From Pseudobutyrivibrio sp. UBA3626 (lineage in GTDB: Bacteria > Bacillota > Clostridia > Lachnospirales > Lachnospiraceae), in NCBI GenBank assembly GCA_002373675.1, contig DFLF01000002.1:44916-108915 (forward strand): a stretch of DNA of 64,000 bases, written 5' to 3'. The stretch's first letter is position 1. The number at the start of each line of letters is the position of its first letter. Of this stretch, positions 40,950-49,910 are shown piece after piece. The notes beneath the pieces were generated by a model, which saw only the letters and a list, made by a program, of their open reading frames with translations, was not told the DNA's origin and ran no database searches. Made by a program: the position numbers and the translations under genes.

Positions 40950-41480
40950 ATGAAGATTAATATTACAGGAAGAAATATCGAGCTGACAGATGGTCTTAAA
41001 GCGGCAGTAGAAGAAAGGCTTTCAAAGCTTGATAAATATTTTCATAGGGATACTGAAGCCAATGTGACAATGTCAGTTGAGAAGGAAAGACAGAAAGTAG
41101 AAGTTACCGTTCCAATGAAAGGTCATATTATCCGAGCAGAGCAGGTGAGCAATGATATGTACGTATCTATTGACCTTGTTGAAGAAGTAATCGAACGTCA
41201 GCTTAAGAAGTATCGTAGTAAGCTTGTAACCAAGAAACAAACTGCGGGATTCTTTAGTGATGATTTCGCAGATATTGATGGTACCGATGATGAAGATGAG
41301 ATTAAGATCATTAAGACGAAGAGATTCGGAATTAAGCCTATGTATCCAGAGGATGCCTGTGTTCAAATGGAGCTTCTTGGTCATGATTTCTTTGTATTTA
41401 TGAATGCTGAAACAGATGAGGTAAATGTTGTATACAAGAGAAAGGGCAATACATACGGGCTTATAGAGCCAGAATTTTAA
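40950..41480 (+). CDS. hpf: Ribosome hibernation promoting factor, long form
   Basis: A 176-residue protein that dimerises and stores inactive 70S ribosomes as 100S particles. The N-terminal S30AE domain (about 1-100, KINITGRNIELTDGLKAAVEER-type start) is followed by an acidic linker (about 105-125) and the C-terminal dimerisation domain (KRFGIKPMYPEDACVQMELLGHDFFVF, given as KRFGIKPMYPEDA and MELLGHDFFVF). AAGGAGGGGG fixes the ATG at 40950 although the frame is open from 40923. Confidence 0.95.
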   Translation: MKINITGRNIELTDGLKAAVEERLSKLDKYFHRDTEANVTMSVEKERQKVEVTVPMKGHIIRAEQVSNDMYVSIDLVEEVIERQLKKYRSKLVTKKQTAGFFSDDFADIDGTDDEDEIKIIKTKRFGIKPMYPEDACVQMELLGHDFFVFMNAETDEVNVVYKRKGNTYGLIEPEF

Positions 41481-41613
41481 ATTTCGTGAATTGTCACTAA
41501 AATGTTAAGGTGAAATATGTAATAATTAACAGCAGAGTGTGTACAATTCTTGGGATATGAGAAATTAGTCTCTTTAAATTCTTAATTATACAGAAATATT
41601 AACAAAATTATTG

Positions 41614-41650
41614 CAAAACCCCTCTATTTTTGGAGGGGTTTTGATTTTTA
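41614..41650 (+). terminator. Terminator after hpf
   Basis: CAAAACCCCTC (41614-41624) pairs with GGAGGGGTTTTG (41632-41643), followed by ATTTTTA. It lies 130 bases after hpf; the stretch between holds no visible gene. Confidence 0.8.
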
Positions 41651-41675
41651 CATTCTTTTAATTAATTGATACAAT
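41647..41675 (+). promoter_or_regulatory. Promoter of the HTH-TPR regulator
   Basis: TTTACA (41647-41652), a 17-base spacer and TACAAT (41670-41675) with an upstream TGA. The -35 box lies in the T-run of the hpf terminator. Confidence 0.6.
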
Positions 41676-41704
41676 GACTAAAATCATGTTTCGAGGGGGG
41701 AGTT

Positions 41705-42661
41705 ATGAAGCAGGAAATAATAGGTAGTGTTGTGCGAAAATGCAGAATTGGGAAGGGTATTACTCAAGAGACGTTATGTGAAGGCGTGTGTTCCATAAGT
41801 ACTCTTTCTAGAATTGAAAACGGTGATCAATATCCTTCAAGAAAAGTTTTTACACTTCTTGTGGAAAAGATGGGAGAAGAAGGTATACTCTATGATGATT
41901 ATATGGGAGATTATGATTATGAAGTGTTTAATCTGTCTCGTATGACAATTAATTATCTTGAGAGAAATGAGATATCCAAGGCTGAGATATGCATGGATAA
42001 ATTGCGATATATTACCAGAGAAGGAAAAGATTTTGATAATAAAGAGAAGTGCATTTATAAATTCATTGAATTGCTGTTTGCAAGTACAGAACTTGCGCTT
42101 CATAGTAAGAGGGACGAGGGTGTTGAATTAGTTCAATACGGTTACTACCTTTGCAAAGAGGTTGGAAAACTTTTAGACATTTGTAGAAAATCCAGAATAA
42201 AAGGCGATAAGGCAACTTTCGATAGGATAGAAGTCAGGATGTATAATCTTATTGGAATAGGTAAATTTCTTCAGAAGGATTATAAGAACGCTATTGATAT
42301 ATGGGTTAGTCTTATCAATGGATATAAAGACAAATGCAGTGATGGAATAATATATCCTAAAGAAATGGCGTCACTCTATTGTAATATTAGCGCAGCATTA
42401 TCCGGACTTGATATGTATGATGAGGCTGAGATTTTTGCTGAGAAGGGACTTAGATATTGCTTCGAAGGTGGAGGTCTTCGACTGGTTAATAGACTGCTTT
42501 GGAATAGAATGTATTGTCTTAGTCAAAAAGGAAATGTTAATAAAGCATACATAGATCTGGCTCTTTCTAAAGCCATATGTAATTGCATAAAAAAAGATGT
42601 TCTAAAGGGAGAAAAATTGAAAAAACTCCCAAACACCCCATATTTAATACAATTATTCTAG
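41705..42661 (+). CDS. XRE-type HTH regulator with TPR-like C-terminus
   Basis: A 318-residue protein. Residues 5-60 form a Cro/C1-type HTH (IGSVVRKCRIGKGITQETLC, STLSRIENGDQYPS). The remaining 250 residues are helical with TPR-like periodicity (for example ICMDKLRYITREGKD, YNLIGIGKFLQKDYKNAIDI, YDEAEIFAEKGL). This layout matches Rgg/PlcR/MutR-like (RRNPP) peptide-responsive regulators. I see no pheromone gene beside it. The ribosome binding site GAGGGGGGAG is strong. ddl follows after 55 bases. Confidence 0.82.
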   Translation: MKQEIIGSVVRKCRIGKGITQETLCEGVCSISTLSRIENGDQYPSRKVFTLLVEKMGEEGILYDDYMGDYDYEVFNLSRMTINYLERNEISKAEICMDKLRYITREGKDFDNKEKCIYKFIELLFASTELALHSKRDEGVELVQYGYYLCKEVGKLLDICRKSRIKGDKATFDRIEVRMYNLIGIGKFLQKDYKNAIDIWVSLINGYKDKCSDGIIYPKEMASLYCNISAALSGLDMYDEAEIFAEKGLRYCFEGGGLRLVNRLLWNRMYCLSQKGNVNKAYIDLALSKAICNCIKKDVLKGEKLKKLPNTPYLIQLF

Positions 42662-42716
42662 ACACTCTTGCTTAAATGGTATAAACTATAATCGCATTTA
42701 TTAAAGGAGTGAAATG

Positions 42717-43775
42717 ATGAATATAGTTGTTTTGGCTGGAGGATTAAGTACTGAAAGAGATGTATCCTTCAAATCAGGAGAGATGATTGCTTCAGCACTA
42801 AGACAAAATGGACATAATGCGATTCTTCTTGATGTATTTATGGGATACTCTGATAAAGAGGAAGACTTAGAAGGAATATTTAACAGATGTAAAGAAGTTA
42901 GTGTCAAGGTGGGAGATATTCCAACAGAGGCACCGGATATTGTTGCAATCAAAAGAAGTAGAAAAGATAAATCAGATAATTTCTTTGGTCCTAATGTAAT
43001 TAGGTTGTGTCAGATGTCTGATATAGTATTTATAGCGCTTCATGGAGAGAATGGAGAAGACGGCAAAATTCAGGCTGCATTTGATCTTCTGGGAGTAAAA
43101 TATACTGGTAATGATTATATTAGTTCTGCTATTGCTATGGATAAAGGCATGACGAAGGGACATCTAAGAGGATATGATGTGCCTTTTCCTGGTGGCTTCT
43201 CTCTAAAAAAGCAAGAAAGATTTGCAGAATCAAATAATGACGCACCGCGATTTCCATGTGTGGTCAAGCCAAGCTGTGGAGGTTCTTCTATAGGTGTTTC
43301 TATTGTTAATAATATAATGGAATATGAGCATGCCTTAGATGAGGCATTTAGATGGGAAGATGAAGTTATAGTTGAAGACTTTATTAAGGGTAGAGAGTTT
43401 TCTGTAGGTGTAATAGAGGGAGTGGCTCTTCCTGTAATTGAGATAGCACCTAAAGAAGGTTTCTATGATTATAAGAATAAATACAAAAAGGGTGCAGCTG
43501 AAGAGACATGTCCTGCCGATATTCCAGATGAAATATCATCTAAGATGCAGTTGTATGCAGAGAGGGTGGCAGCAGGCCTTGGCATAGAGACTTATTCCAG
43601 AATGGATTTTATATTAGATGAAAATAATGAGATATATTGTTTGGAAGCCAATACCCTTCCAGGAATGACACCCACAAGTTTACTTCCTCAGGAAGCAGCT
43701 TGTATAGGAATTGACTACAATGATTTGTGCGAAGAGATTATTAATATTTCTCTAAAAAAGTATAAAAGAGGATAG
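42717..43775 (+). CDS. ddl: D-alanine--D-alanine ligase
   Basis: A 352-residue ATP-grasp ligase making D-Ala-D-Ala for peptidoglycan. LAGGLSTERDVSFKSG, the HGENGEDGKIQ loop, KPSCGGSSIGV and the C-terminal MDFILDENNEIYCLEANTLPGMT (as MDFILDENN and EANTLPGMTPTS) are typical. ATG 42717 gives a 7-base gap from AAAGGAG; the in-frame ATG at 42714 is possible. murF follows after 2 bases, so both steps of muropeptide completion are co-expressed. Confidence 0.96.
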   Translation: MNIVVLAGGLSTERDVSFKSGEMIASALRQNGHNAILLDVFMGYSDKEEDLEGIFNRCKEVSVKVGDIPTEAPDIVAIKRSRKDKSDNFFGPNVIRLCQMSDIVFIALHGENGEDGKIQAAFDLLGVKYTGNDYISSAIAMDKGMTKGHLRGYDVPFPGGFSLKKQERFAESNNDAPRFPCVVKPSCGGSSIGVSIVNNIMEYEHALDEAFRWEDEVIVEDFIKGREFSVGVIEGVALPVIEIAPKEGFYDYKNKYKKGAAEETCPADIPDEISSKMQLYAERVAAGLGIETYSRMDFILDENNEIYCLEANTLPGMTPTSLLPQEAACIGIDYNDLCEEIINISLKKYKRG

Positions 43776-43777
43776 CT

Positions 43778-45163
43778 ATGAAAAACATGACGCTAGAACA
43801 GATTGCCAGTGCAATAAATGGAAAATTATATTGTCATAAGAAGTTAGGAGGCAATGCCAAAGGTGTTGTGATGGATAATCGTTTGGTCGAGAAAGGCTTT
43901 ATATTTGCAGCGATTTGTGGCAATAGAGTTGATGGTCATACATTTGTAAATGATTCTTTTGACAGAGGTGCTCTTGGTGTTATAGTCGAAAAAGAAGGTG
44001 ATTATAAGGGCCCATATATTCTTGTGGATTCTACTGAAGATGCACTTAGAGATCTTGCAACATACTATAGAAATCAATTGACAATACCCATAGTTGGGGT
44101 GATAGGTTCTGTTGGAAAGACAAGTACAAAGGAAATGATAGCATCTGTTTTGTCGGAGAAGTATAGTGTGCTTAAAACTAAAGGTAACTATAATAATGAT
44201 TTGGGCGTTCCACTAACTATTTTATCAATTACAGAAGAACATGAGGCTGCTGTAGTTGAGATGGGAGTTTCTGATTTTGGAGAAATGACAATACTAGGCA
44301 AAATTGCACGTCCAGATATAGTTGTTTTTACAAATATAGGACAATGCCATTTGGAGAATTTCAAGACAAGAGATGGTATTCTTAAAGCAAAAACAGAAGT
44401 TTTGAAATATCTGAATAGTAATGCCACAATCGTCGTTAATATAGATGATGATAAGCTTTCAACCATTGATAATTCTATTATTCCAAGAGATGCGAAGATT
44501 GTCACATATTCTTGTAAAGATGGAAATGGTGCTATGTATCAGGCATATGACATAGAAAGCCTTGGGTTTAATGGGATGAAAGCCAGGATAAAAGGTGATA
44601 TTAATCTTGATATTACAATTCCGCTTCCGGGAGAGCATAATGTAAGTAATGCTGTGTCCGCAGTGGCAGTCGCAGATACACTTGAAGAACCAATAGATAG
44701 TATTGTAAAGGGTGTGCAAAATGTTGCAACTATAGCGGGAAGAACAAATTTTATTGAAGTAAACGGCATAACAATAATAGATGATTGTTATAATGCTAAT
44801 CCTGCTTCAGTTAGAGCTGGACTTGGAGTTTTGGGAATGGCTACAGGTAGAAAGATAGCGATTCTTGGAGATATGGGGGAACTAGGTGAGGATGAACTAA
44901 ATCTTCATAGGGACTTATATAAAAGTATATTAGATAATAAAGTAGATGCGGTATTTACGGTAGGAGAATTATCAAAATCCATTGTTGACGCTTTGGAAGG
45001 AAAAGGAGTAGAGGCAAATGCTTTTACAGGGGAGAATAGTAAAGAAGAACTATTAGATTATGTGATTCCTAAACTAAACAAAGGTGATACAATACTTGTG
45101 AAAGCATCTCATTTTATGAATTTCACATTTATTGTTAATAAGATAAAAGAAGCGCTCGATTAA
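43778..45163 (+). CDS. murF: UDP-MurNAc-tripeptide--D-Ala-D-Ala ligase
   Basis: A 461-residue Mur ligase that adds the dipeptide made by Ddl. The ATP loop is GSVGKTSTKEM (about 111-121), with KGNYNNDLGVPLT, VEMGVSDFGEM and DDCYNANPASVRAGL as MurF markers. Length is normal. Its TAA lies in the loop of a terminator shared with the convergent plsC gene. Confidence 0.97.
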   Translation: MKNMTLEQIASAINGKLYCHKKLGGNAKGVVMDNRLVEKGFIFAAICGNRVDGHTFVNDSFDRGALGVIVEKEGDYKGPYILVDSTEDALRDLATYYRNQLTIPIVGVIGSVGKTSTKEMIASVLSEKYSVLKTKGNYNNDLGVPLTILSITEEHEAAVVEMGVSDFGEMTILGKIARPDIVVFTNIGQCHLENFKTRDGILKAKTEVLKYLNSNATIVVNIDDDKLSTIDNSIIPRDAKIVTYSCKDGNGAMYQAYDIESLGFNGMKARIKGDINLDITIPLPGEHNVSNAVSAVAVADTLEEPIDSIVKGVQNVATIAGRTNFIEVNGITIIDDCYNANPASVRAGLGVLGMATGRKIAILGDMGELGEDELNLHRDLYKSILDNKVDAVFTVGELSKSIVDALEGKGVEANAFTGENSKEELLDYVIPKLNKGDTILVKASHFMNFTFIVNKIKEALD

Positions 45164-45174
45164 CGAGCGCTTTT
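45150..45174. terminator. Bidirectional terminator holding both stop codons
   Basis: AAGCGCTCG (45150-45158) and CGAGCGCTT (45164-45172) form a perfect stem with loop ATTAA. TAA of murF (45161-45163) and TAA of plsC (minus, 45162-45160) both fall in the loop. Confidence 0.85.
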
Positions 45175-45927
45175 ACTATTCTGTATATGGGCGAGAGCCT
45201 TATTGTTCTCCACAAGCATATCTTCCATAATTTTATGGGTATAATCTGCAATATGTTTTTTCTCTTCTTTCTCAAGGCTATTTGGATCAATTGGTTTGCC
45301 AATAGTTATAACAACATCTCTTTTCTTGATTTTTGGCAAATGGTTTTCAAAAATATCTGCCGTTCCACTAAGCACAACAGGAACAATAGGGCAACCTGTT
45401 TTTGTTGATATTTTGAACGCTCCTGCCTTAAATGGAATCATTTTGCCATCCTTAGAACGGGTGCCTTCAGGGAAGACAAAGATTGATATGCCTTCTTTGA
45501 CATAGTCAATAGCTTTAAGGATAATCTTTAGCCCCTGCTTAGTATCTTTTCTGTCTAGGAATAAGCAATATAGTCTCATCATCCATAGATTAAGACAAGG
45601 AACTTTCTTAAAAGCCTTTTTGGCGATAAAACCTGTTCTTTCCGGGAAAAGTGTATACATAATAATTACATCAAAGAAACTATTGTGATTTCCCACGAAT
45701 AATACAGGCTTGTCTGGATCTGTAGGAAGGTTCTCAAGTCCTCTTATATCCAGTTTTGCTCCGCTAATGAAGAGACAGCATCTAAAGCCCCATTGAACAG
45801 TACGAAGAGATGCGATATCTCCTGCATGTCTGTTGAACTTGCCTATAATCCATTCTACACCCATTACGGGTAGTCCTAATACCAGAAATAAAAATACATA
45901 TAAAACTGTTAGAATTGTTCGTATCAT
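45160..45927 (-). CDS. plsC: 1-acyl-sn-glycerol-3-phosphate acyltransferase
   Basis: A 255-residue membrane acyltransferase making phosphatidic acid. The NHxxxxD motif is NHNSFFD, and the glycerol-phosphate site is FPEGTRSKDGKM. An N-terminal membrane segment (about 2-25) anchors it. It converges on murF with overlapping stop codons. Its ATG is preceded by TTGGAGGC on the minus strand. Confidence 0.94.
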   Translation of the reverse strand: MIRTILTVLYVFLFLVLGLPVMGVEWIIGKFNRHAGDIASLRTVQWGFRCCLFISGAKLDIRGLENLPTDPDKPVLFVGNHNSFFDVIIMYTLFPERTGFIAKKAFKKVPCLNLWMMRLYCLFLDRKDTKQGLKIILKAIDYVKEGISIFVFPEGTRSKDGKMIPFKAGAFKISTKTGCPIVPVVLSGTADIFENHLPKIKKRDVVITIGKPIDPNSLEKEEKKHIADYTHKIMEDMLVENNKALAHIQNSKSAR

Positions 45928-45988
45928 AATGCCTCCAATCCAATGAGGGATTATAGCATATTTTTGGGAAAAATCAAAATTGAAAAAC

Positions 45989-46018
45989 TTGTTATTAGAG
46001 TAGTCCTTATGATATAAT
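45989..46018 (+). promoter_or_regulatory. Promoter before the 46055 gene
   Basis: TTGTTA (45989-45994), an 18-base spacer and TGA-TATAAT (46010-46018). It probably drives the two membrane protein genes and perhaps cdaA-cdaR. Confidence 0.6.
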
Positions 46019-46054
46019 ATACAAGTTGATTTATATGCTTTTTGAGGAGAGGCT

Positions 46055-46444
46055 ATGATTGATACAAGACGTGCTCATCAGATGACTAAGATGGCCATGT
46101 TTGAGAAAAGAGAAGAAGACAAAATAAGAATTGCTGATAATTATAGTAAAAAGAATTATGTGAGTCTTTGGACTGTTATATATGTAGTGGCAGCAGTTCT
46201 TTTCTACATAATGTATTGCATTGTGGGTATTTCGGCTATGATAGCCATTTATACACGAAGTGTGCCGACTGGTGCGTGGATAGTATTTGGTGTTGTTGCT
46301 ACTAGTGGTTTTGTGTTTCATACATATTTCTATATAAAGAGTGGAAAGAAAAAGGCTATGGAAAGATATGATGATAGTAAAACCAAGCGCGACTATATGA
46401 CAGAGCAATACAAGGTGTTAGATAATATTTACAAAGAGAAATAA
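46055..46444 (+). CDS. Two-pass membrane protein of unknown function
   Basis: A 129-residue protein with a charged N-terminus (1-35), two membrane segments (about 38-64 and 73-93) and a charged C-terminus. I do not recognise a family. GAGGAGAGG precedes the ATG. The next gene, also a membrane protein, begins 16 bases later, and cdaA follows, suggesting a role linked to the envelope or c-di-AMP, which is inference from position only. Confidence 0.7.
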   Translation: MIDTRRAHQMTKMAMFEKREEDKIRIADNYSKKNYVSLWTVIYVVAAVLFYIMYCIVGISAMIAIYTRSVPTGAWIVFGVVATSGFVFHTYFYIKSGKKKAMERYDDSKTKRDYMTEQYKVLDNIYKEK

Positions 46445-46460
46445 AAAACCGGGTAGATAT

Positions 46461-47447
46461 ATGAATAGAACTGTTAAGATAAGAGATGCAATGAGAAACT
46501 TCTTTTTCTCAAATGCCAGATGGCTTAAGATTGTTGGAAAAGGATTAATTGCTCTCTGCAGCTTTCTTATTATAAATCATTATTTTGGATATATAGATTT
46601 CCTTACAGATCCTCTTTTTGCCATTGTGTTGGCAATTGCCTGTGCGTTCATCCCTATGAGAGCAGGTGGACTTATTGTAATGATATACACATTTGTTCAA
46701 TTGACAGGATTATCTGGACAGGTGGCATTGGTTGCACTGATTCTAATGGTGGTTTCTTGCGGCATAAGTATTTTCTATGGTGCAAAACATATATTTAATA
46801 TCAGCTACATACCAATTGCTCTTCAGATACAGATGCCCTATCCAATAGTTGTGGGATCAGCGCTTGTAGGTGAGATGCGAGACGTAACATCAGTAATATG
46901 TGGTGGGCTTCTTTCGTTTTATTTTAAGACGATAAGAGAAAATGCATCTCTTTTTCTTGAGGAAAATAGTGATGTTACAGTAATAGATGTTATTGCTCAG
47001 AAAATGGTTGTAAATCCTTTGCTGTATATTTATGTTGCAAGTCTGGTTGCTATGTTTGTTGCAATTATTCTTATTAGGAATCTGGAGATAACCAGATCAT
47101 GGCTTGTAGCCATTGTAACCGGTATATTTATCGAGATGGCCTTTATGCTTATAGGATATGTGACTACAGGGAATCTAAGTAAAGTGCCTATGTTAATTGT
47201 TGCAAACGCCGTCTCTTTTGTAGTAGGTTTTGCAATGACATATATTTTTAGAGATTTGGATTATGAAAGAGTTGAAAGAGTTCAATTTGAGGATGATGAC
47301 TATGTATATTATGTTACAGCGATTCCTAAGATTGAACTTGCAAAAGAAGAAAAACGGGTTACTAGAATTACAAGAAGTCGTAAGGGTTTCTATAATGCTG
47401 GAAAAGTAGAAGATAAACCATCGTCTATGGATGAAAATAAGGAATAA
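46461..47447 (+). CDS. Polytopic membrane protein upstream of cdaA
   Basis: A 328-residue protein with about eight hydrophobic segments (about 25-245) and a charged cytoplasmic tail of 80 residues containing DDDYVYYVTAIPK and several RITRSRK-type basic patches. I do not recognise a family. The tail could dock a cytoplasmic partner such as the adjacent diadenylate cyclase, but that is speculation. Confidence 0.75.
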   Translation: MNRTVKIRDAMRNFFFSNARWLKIVGKGLIALCSFLIINHYFGYIDFLTDPLFAIVLAIACAFIPMRAGGLIVMIYTFVQLTGLSGQVALVALILMVVSCGISIFYGAKHIFNISYIPIALQIQMPYPIVVGSALVGEMRDVTSVICGGLLSFYFKTIRENASLFLEENSDVTVIDVIAQKMVVNPLLYIYVASLVAMFVAIILIRNLEITRSWLVAIVTGIFIEMAFMLIGYVTTGNLSKVPMLIVANAVSFVVGFAMTYIFRDLDYERVERVQFEDDDYVYYVTAIPKIELAKEEKRVTRITRSRKGFYNAGKVEDKPSSMDENKE

Positions 47448-47492
47448 ATAGAATAATAAAAATAAACAATAGATTGAGAAAGGAGGAAGTTT

Positions 47493-48389
47493 ATGGATTT
47501 TATAACAAGAGTAAAAGATGCGTTGGATTCATGGTCCGGAGACTATCTTGGATTATACATACCAGACATCACACTTATTGATGTAATTGAAGTAATAATT
47601 CTTGCCTTCTTCTTCTATCGTTTGCTGGTATGGTGCAAAGACACAAGAGCGTGGACCCTATTAAAAGGTATTCTTGTTATTGTAATATTCTTTGTTATAG
47701 CTGCGTTTTTACAGATGAGCACAATTCTATGGCTTGGTGAAAAGCTCTTAAGCGTTGCTCTTATAGCTGTTGTTGTAGTATTCCAGCCGGAACTCCGCAA
47801 AGCTTTAGATGGTCTTGGTTCAAGAAGTCTTTCTTCTCTATTTCGTAATATGGGAATAGCTAAAAGTGGAGAAAAGAGATTTACTGATAAGACGTTAAAT
47901 GATATGGTTAAGGCTGCATACGAGATGGGTGCAGTTAAGACAGGAGCTTTAATCGTAATTGAGAACAAGGTTAAACTAAATGAATATGAAAGAACAGGTA
48001 TAAGATTGGATTCCGTTTTATCTAGTCAGCTTCTTATTAATATTTTTGAAAAGAATACTCCGCTTCATGATGGGGCAGTTGTCGTTGAAGGAGATAGAAT
48101 CGTTGCAGCAACTTGTTATCTGCCAATATCTGACAGCAGAGAAATCAGTAAGGACCTGGGAACGCGACATAGAGCAGCCCTTGGTGTTAGTGAAGCAACT
48201 GATGCAACAACAATTATAGTGTCGGAGGAGACAGGTAAAGTATCTGTGACTCACGAAGGAAAACTTATTCATGATATATCCAAAGACGAATTAATTAAAC
48301 TGCTAAAAAGCATCCAGCTTCCGGAGGAAGTAAGTGAGGAAAAAGCTGGCAAATCCTTCTTGAAAAGGAGGGCGAGCCATGAAAAATAG
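47493..48389 (+). CDS. cdaA: Diadenylate cyclase CdaA
   Basis: A 298-residue membrane enzyme making c-di-AMP from two ATP. Three membrane segments (about 28-98) precede a DAC domain with the catalytic motifs DGA (193-195) and RHR (225-227). c-di-AMP controls potassium balance and cell-wall stress in Firmicutes. AAGGAGGAAG precedes the ATG; it overlaps cdaR by 11 bases. Confidence 0.97.
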   Translation: MDFITRVKDALDSWSGDYLGLYIPDITLIDVIEVIILAFFFYRLLVWCKDTRAWTLLKGILVIVIFFVIAAFLQMSTILWLGEKLLSVALIAVVVVFQPELRKALDGLGSRSLSSLFRNMGIAKSGEKRFTDKTLNDMVKAAYEMGAVKTGALIVIENKVKLNEYERTGIRLDSVLSSQLLINIFEKNTPLHDGAVVVEGDRIVAATCYLPISDSREISKDLGTRHRAALGVSEATDATTIIVSEETGKVSVTHEGKLIHDISKDELIKLLKSIQLPEEVSEEKAGKSFLKRRASHEK

Positions 48390-49605
48390 ATTGAAAAAGA
48401 TATTTGTTGATAATATAGGATTAAAGCTGCTAGCTGTACTTTTTGCTATCGGTCTTTGGTTCATTGTTATGAATGTAAACGATCCTACACAGACCAAGAC
48501 CTTTACGACTAACGTGGAAGTTATTAATCAGGATGTAATATTATCTCAGGGAAAATATTACGAGATAGTTTCTGGTGATACAGTATCCTTTAGAGTATCT
48601 GCAAAAAGATCAATTCTTGAACAGTTATCTGGAAGTGACTTTTCTGCAACTGCGGATATGGAATATATTCAGAACAACCAATATGTTCCCATAACAATTA
48701 CTCCGCTAAAGTTTGCTGAAAATATTAGCATTCCTACAAAGACTTATTCTATGGAAGTTAATATAGGTAAAGCTAAATCAAATCAATTTACAATTGTTCC
48801 AAAGACATCAGGTAAACCGGCTGATGGATATGGCGTAGAAGAAGTTACATCCAACACAAAGACAGTTACTTTATATGGACCAGAGGATGTAATATCATCT
48901 ATTGCTACAGTTGAAGCGATTCTTCCTGTAGATGGTGCCAACCGAGATGTGACGGATGTAGTGGCACTAACTCCTGTTAATAGTAGTGGGGAACAGGTTG
49001 ACACATCTAAGCTTGACTTTAGTAAAGATAAGGTAGAGGTAACTGCTGCAATTTGTATGGTGAAGAATATTCCAATAAGGGTTGATACATCAGGAAGCCT
49101 TGCGGATGGACTTGCACTTGCCTCAATAACAACTAATCCTAGTTCAATACAGATTAAGGGTGAATCAAGAGATCTTAACAGAGTTACGGAAGTTATAATT
49201 CCAGGGACAGTTGTTAACCTTAATACAATCGTGAGTGATTTCGAGACAACTGTTGACATTAACCAATACTTACCTGTGAATGTTAAAGTTCTTAATGCGG
49301 AAGATGCGATTGTTAGAGTTAAGGTTGACGTAAACAACAAGACATCAAAGGTCTTTAAGATACCTACAGATAATCTCACTATTAACAATCTTGCAAGTGG
49401 ATTAAAAGGAGAGTTTGATGAGAAATATGTCAATGTAGAAATAATTGCTTTGCAGGAACAATTAAACAAACTAAATGAAAATACAATAAGTGGATACGTT
49501 GATGCTAGTGGTCTTTCAAAGGGAACACATTCTGTTACTGTAGTTCTTACATTAGATAGTGAGTATCAGGCAAAGACGACAACAACAAAACTTATTGTGG
49601 AATAG
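48379..49605 (+). CDS. cdaR: CdaA regulator, YbbR-domain protein
   Basis: A 408-residue protein with an N-terminal membrane anchor (about 12-32, LKLLAVLFAIGLWFIVMNV) and four YbbR repeats outside the cell, each about 80 residues; VEVINQDVI, IVPKTSGKPADGY, IPIRVDTSGSLADG and IPTDNLTINN mark repeat starts. In other Firmicutes CdaR modulates CdaA activity. The expected third gene glmM is absent downstream. Confidence 0.93.
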   Translation: MKNRLKKIFVDNIGLKLLAVLFAIGLWFIVMNVNDPTQTKTFTTNVEVINQDVILSQGKYYEIVSGDTVSFRVSAKRSILEQLSGSDFSATADMEYIQNNQYVPITITPLKFAENISIPTKTYSMEVNIGKAKSNQFTIVPKTSGKPADGYGVEEVTSNTKTVTLYGPEDVISSIATVEAILPVDGANRDVTDVVALTPVNSSGEQVDTSKLDFSKDKVEVTAAICMVKNIPIRVDTSGSLADGLALASITTNPSSIQIKGESRDLNRVTEVIIPGTVVNLNTIVSDFETTVDINQYLPVNVKVLNAEDAIVRVKVDVNNKTSKVFKIPTDNLTINNLASGLKGEFDEKYVNVEIIALQEQLNKLNENTISGYVDASGLSKGTHSVTVVLTLDSEYQAKTTTTKLIVE

Positions 49606-49614
49606 AGGTTAAAT

Positions 49615-49887
49615 ATGTTAAAGAAGAGAGTAACTATCACTAATTTGTCAGGTCTTCATATGGGAGCTGCTGGAAAGTTTTGTGATGAGGCAATAAAGTA
49701 TTCTGATACAAAAATAAAATTTATTTACAAAGAAAACTATGAAGCTAATGCCAAATCAATGTTAAGTGTACTTGGAGCCAGCGTTCAGGCAGGTCAAGAG
49801 ATTGAAATTATATGTGATGGACCGCAGGAAGAGGAGGCATTAGTTGCCCTTGTTGAATTAGTAGAAAGTAATTTTGATGAATTATAG
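49615..49887 (+). CDS. HPr-like phosphocarrier, atypical
   Basis: A 90-residue HPr-fold protein. His15 in GLHMGAA is at the position phosphorylated by enzyme I, but the usual HARPA is HMGAA, so the conserved Arg17 and Pro18 are missing. Ser48 in AKSMLSVLG matches the regulatory serine phosphorylated by HPr kinase. Loss of Arg17 argues against efficient sugar PTS transfer; a regulatory role similar in spirit to Crh is possible. It lies 9 bases after cdaR and 23 before leuA. Confidence 0.85.
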   Translation: MLKKRVTITNLSGLHMGAAGKFCDEAIKYSDTKIKFIYKENYEANAKSMLSVLGASVQAGQEIEIICDGPQEEEALVALVELVESNFDEL

Positions 49888-49910
49888 TAAAATATTAGGA
49901 AGGAAAAGTA

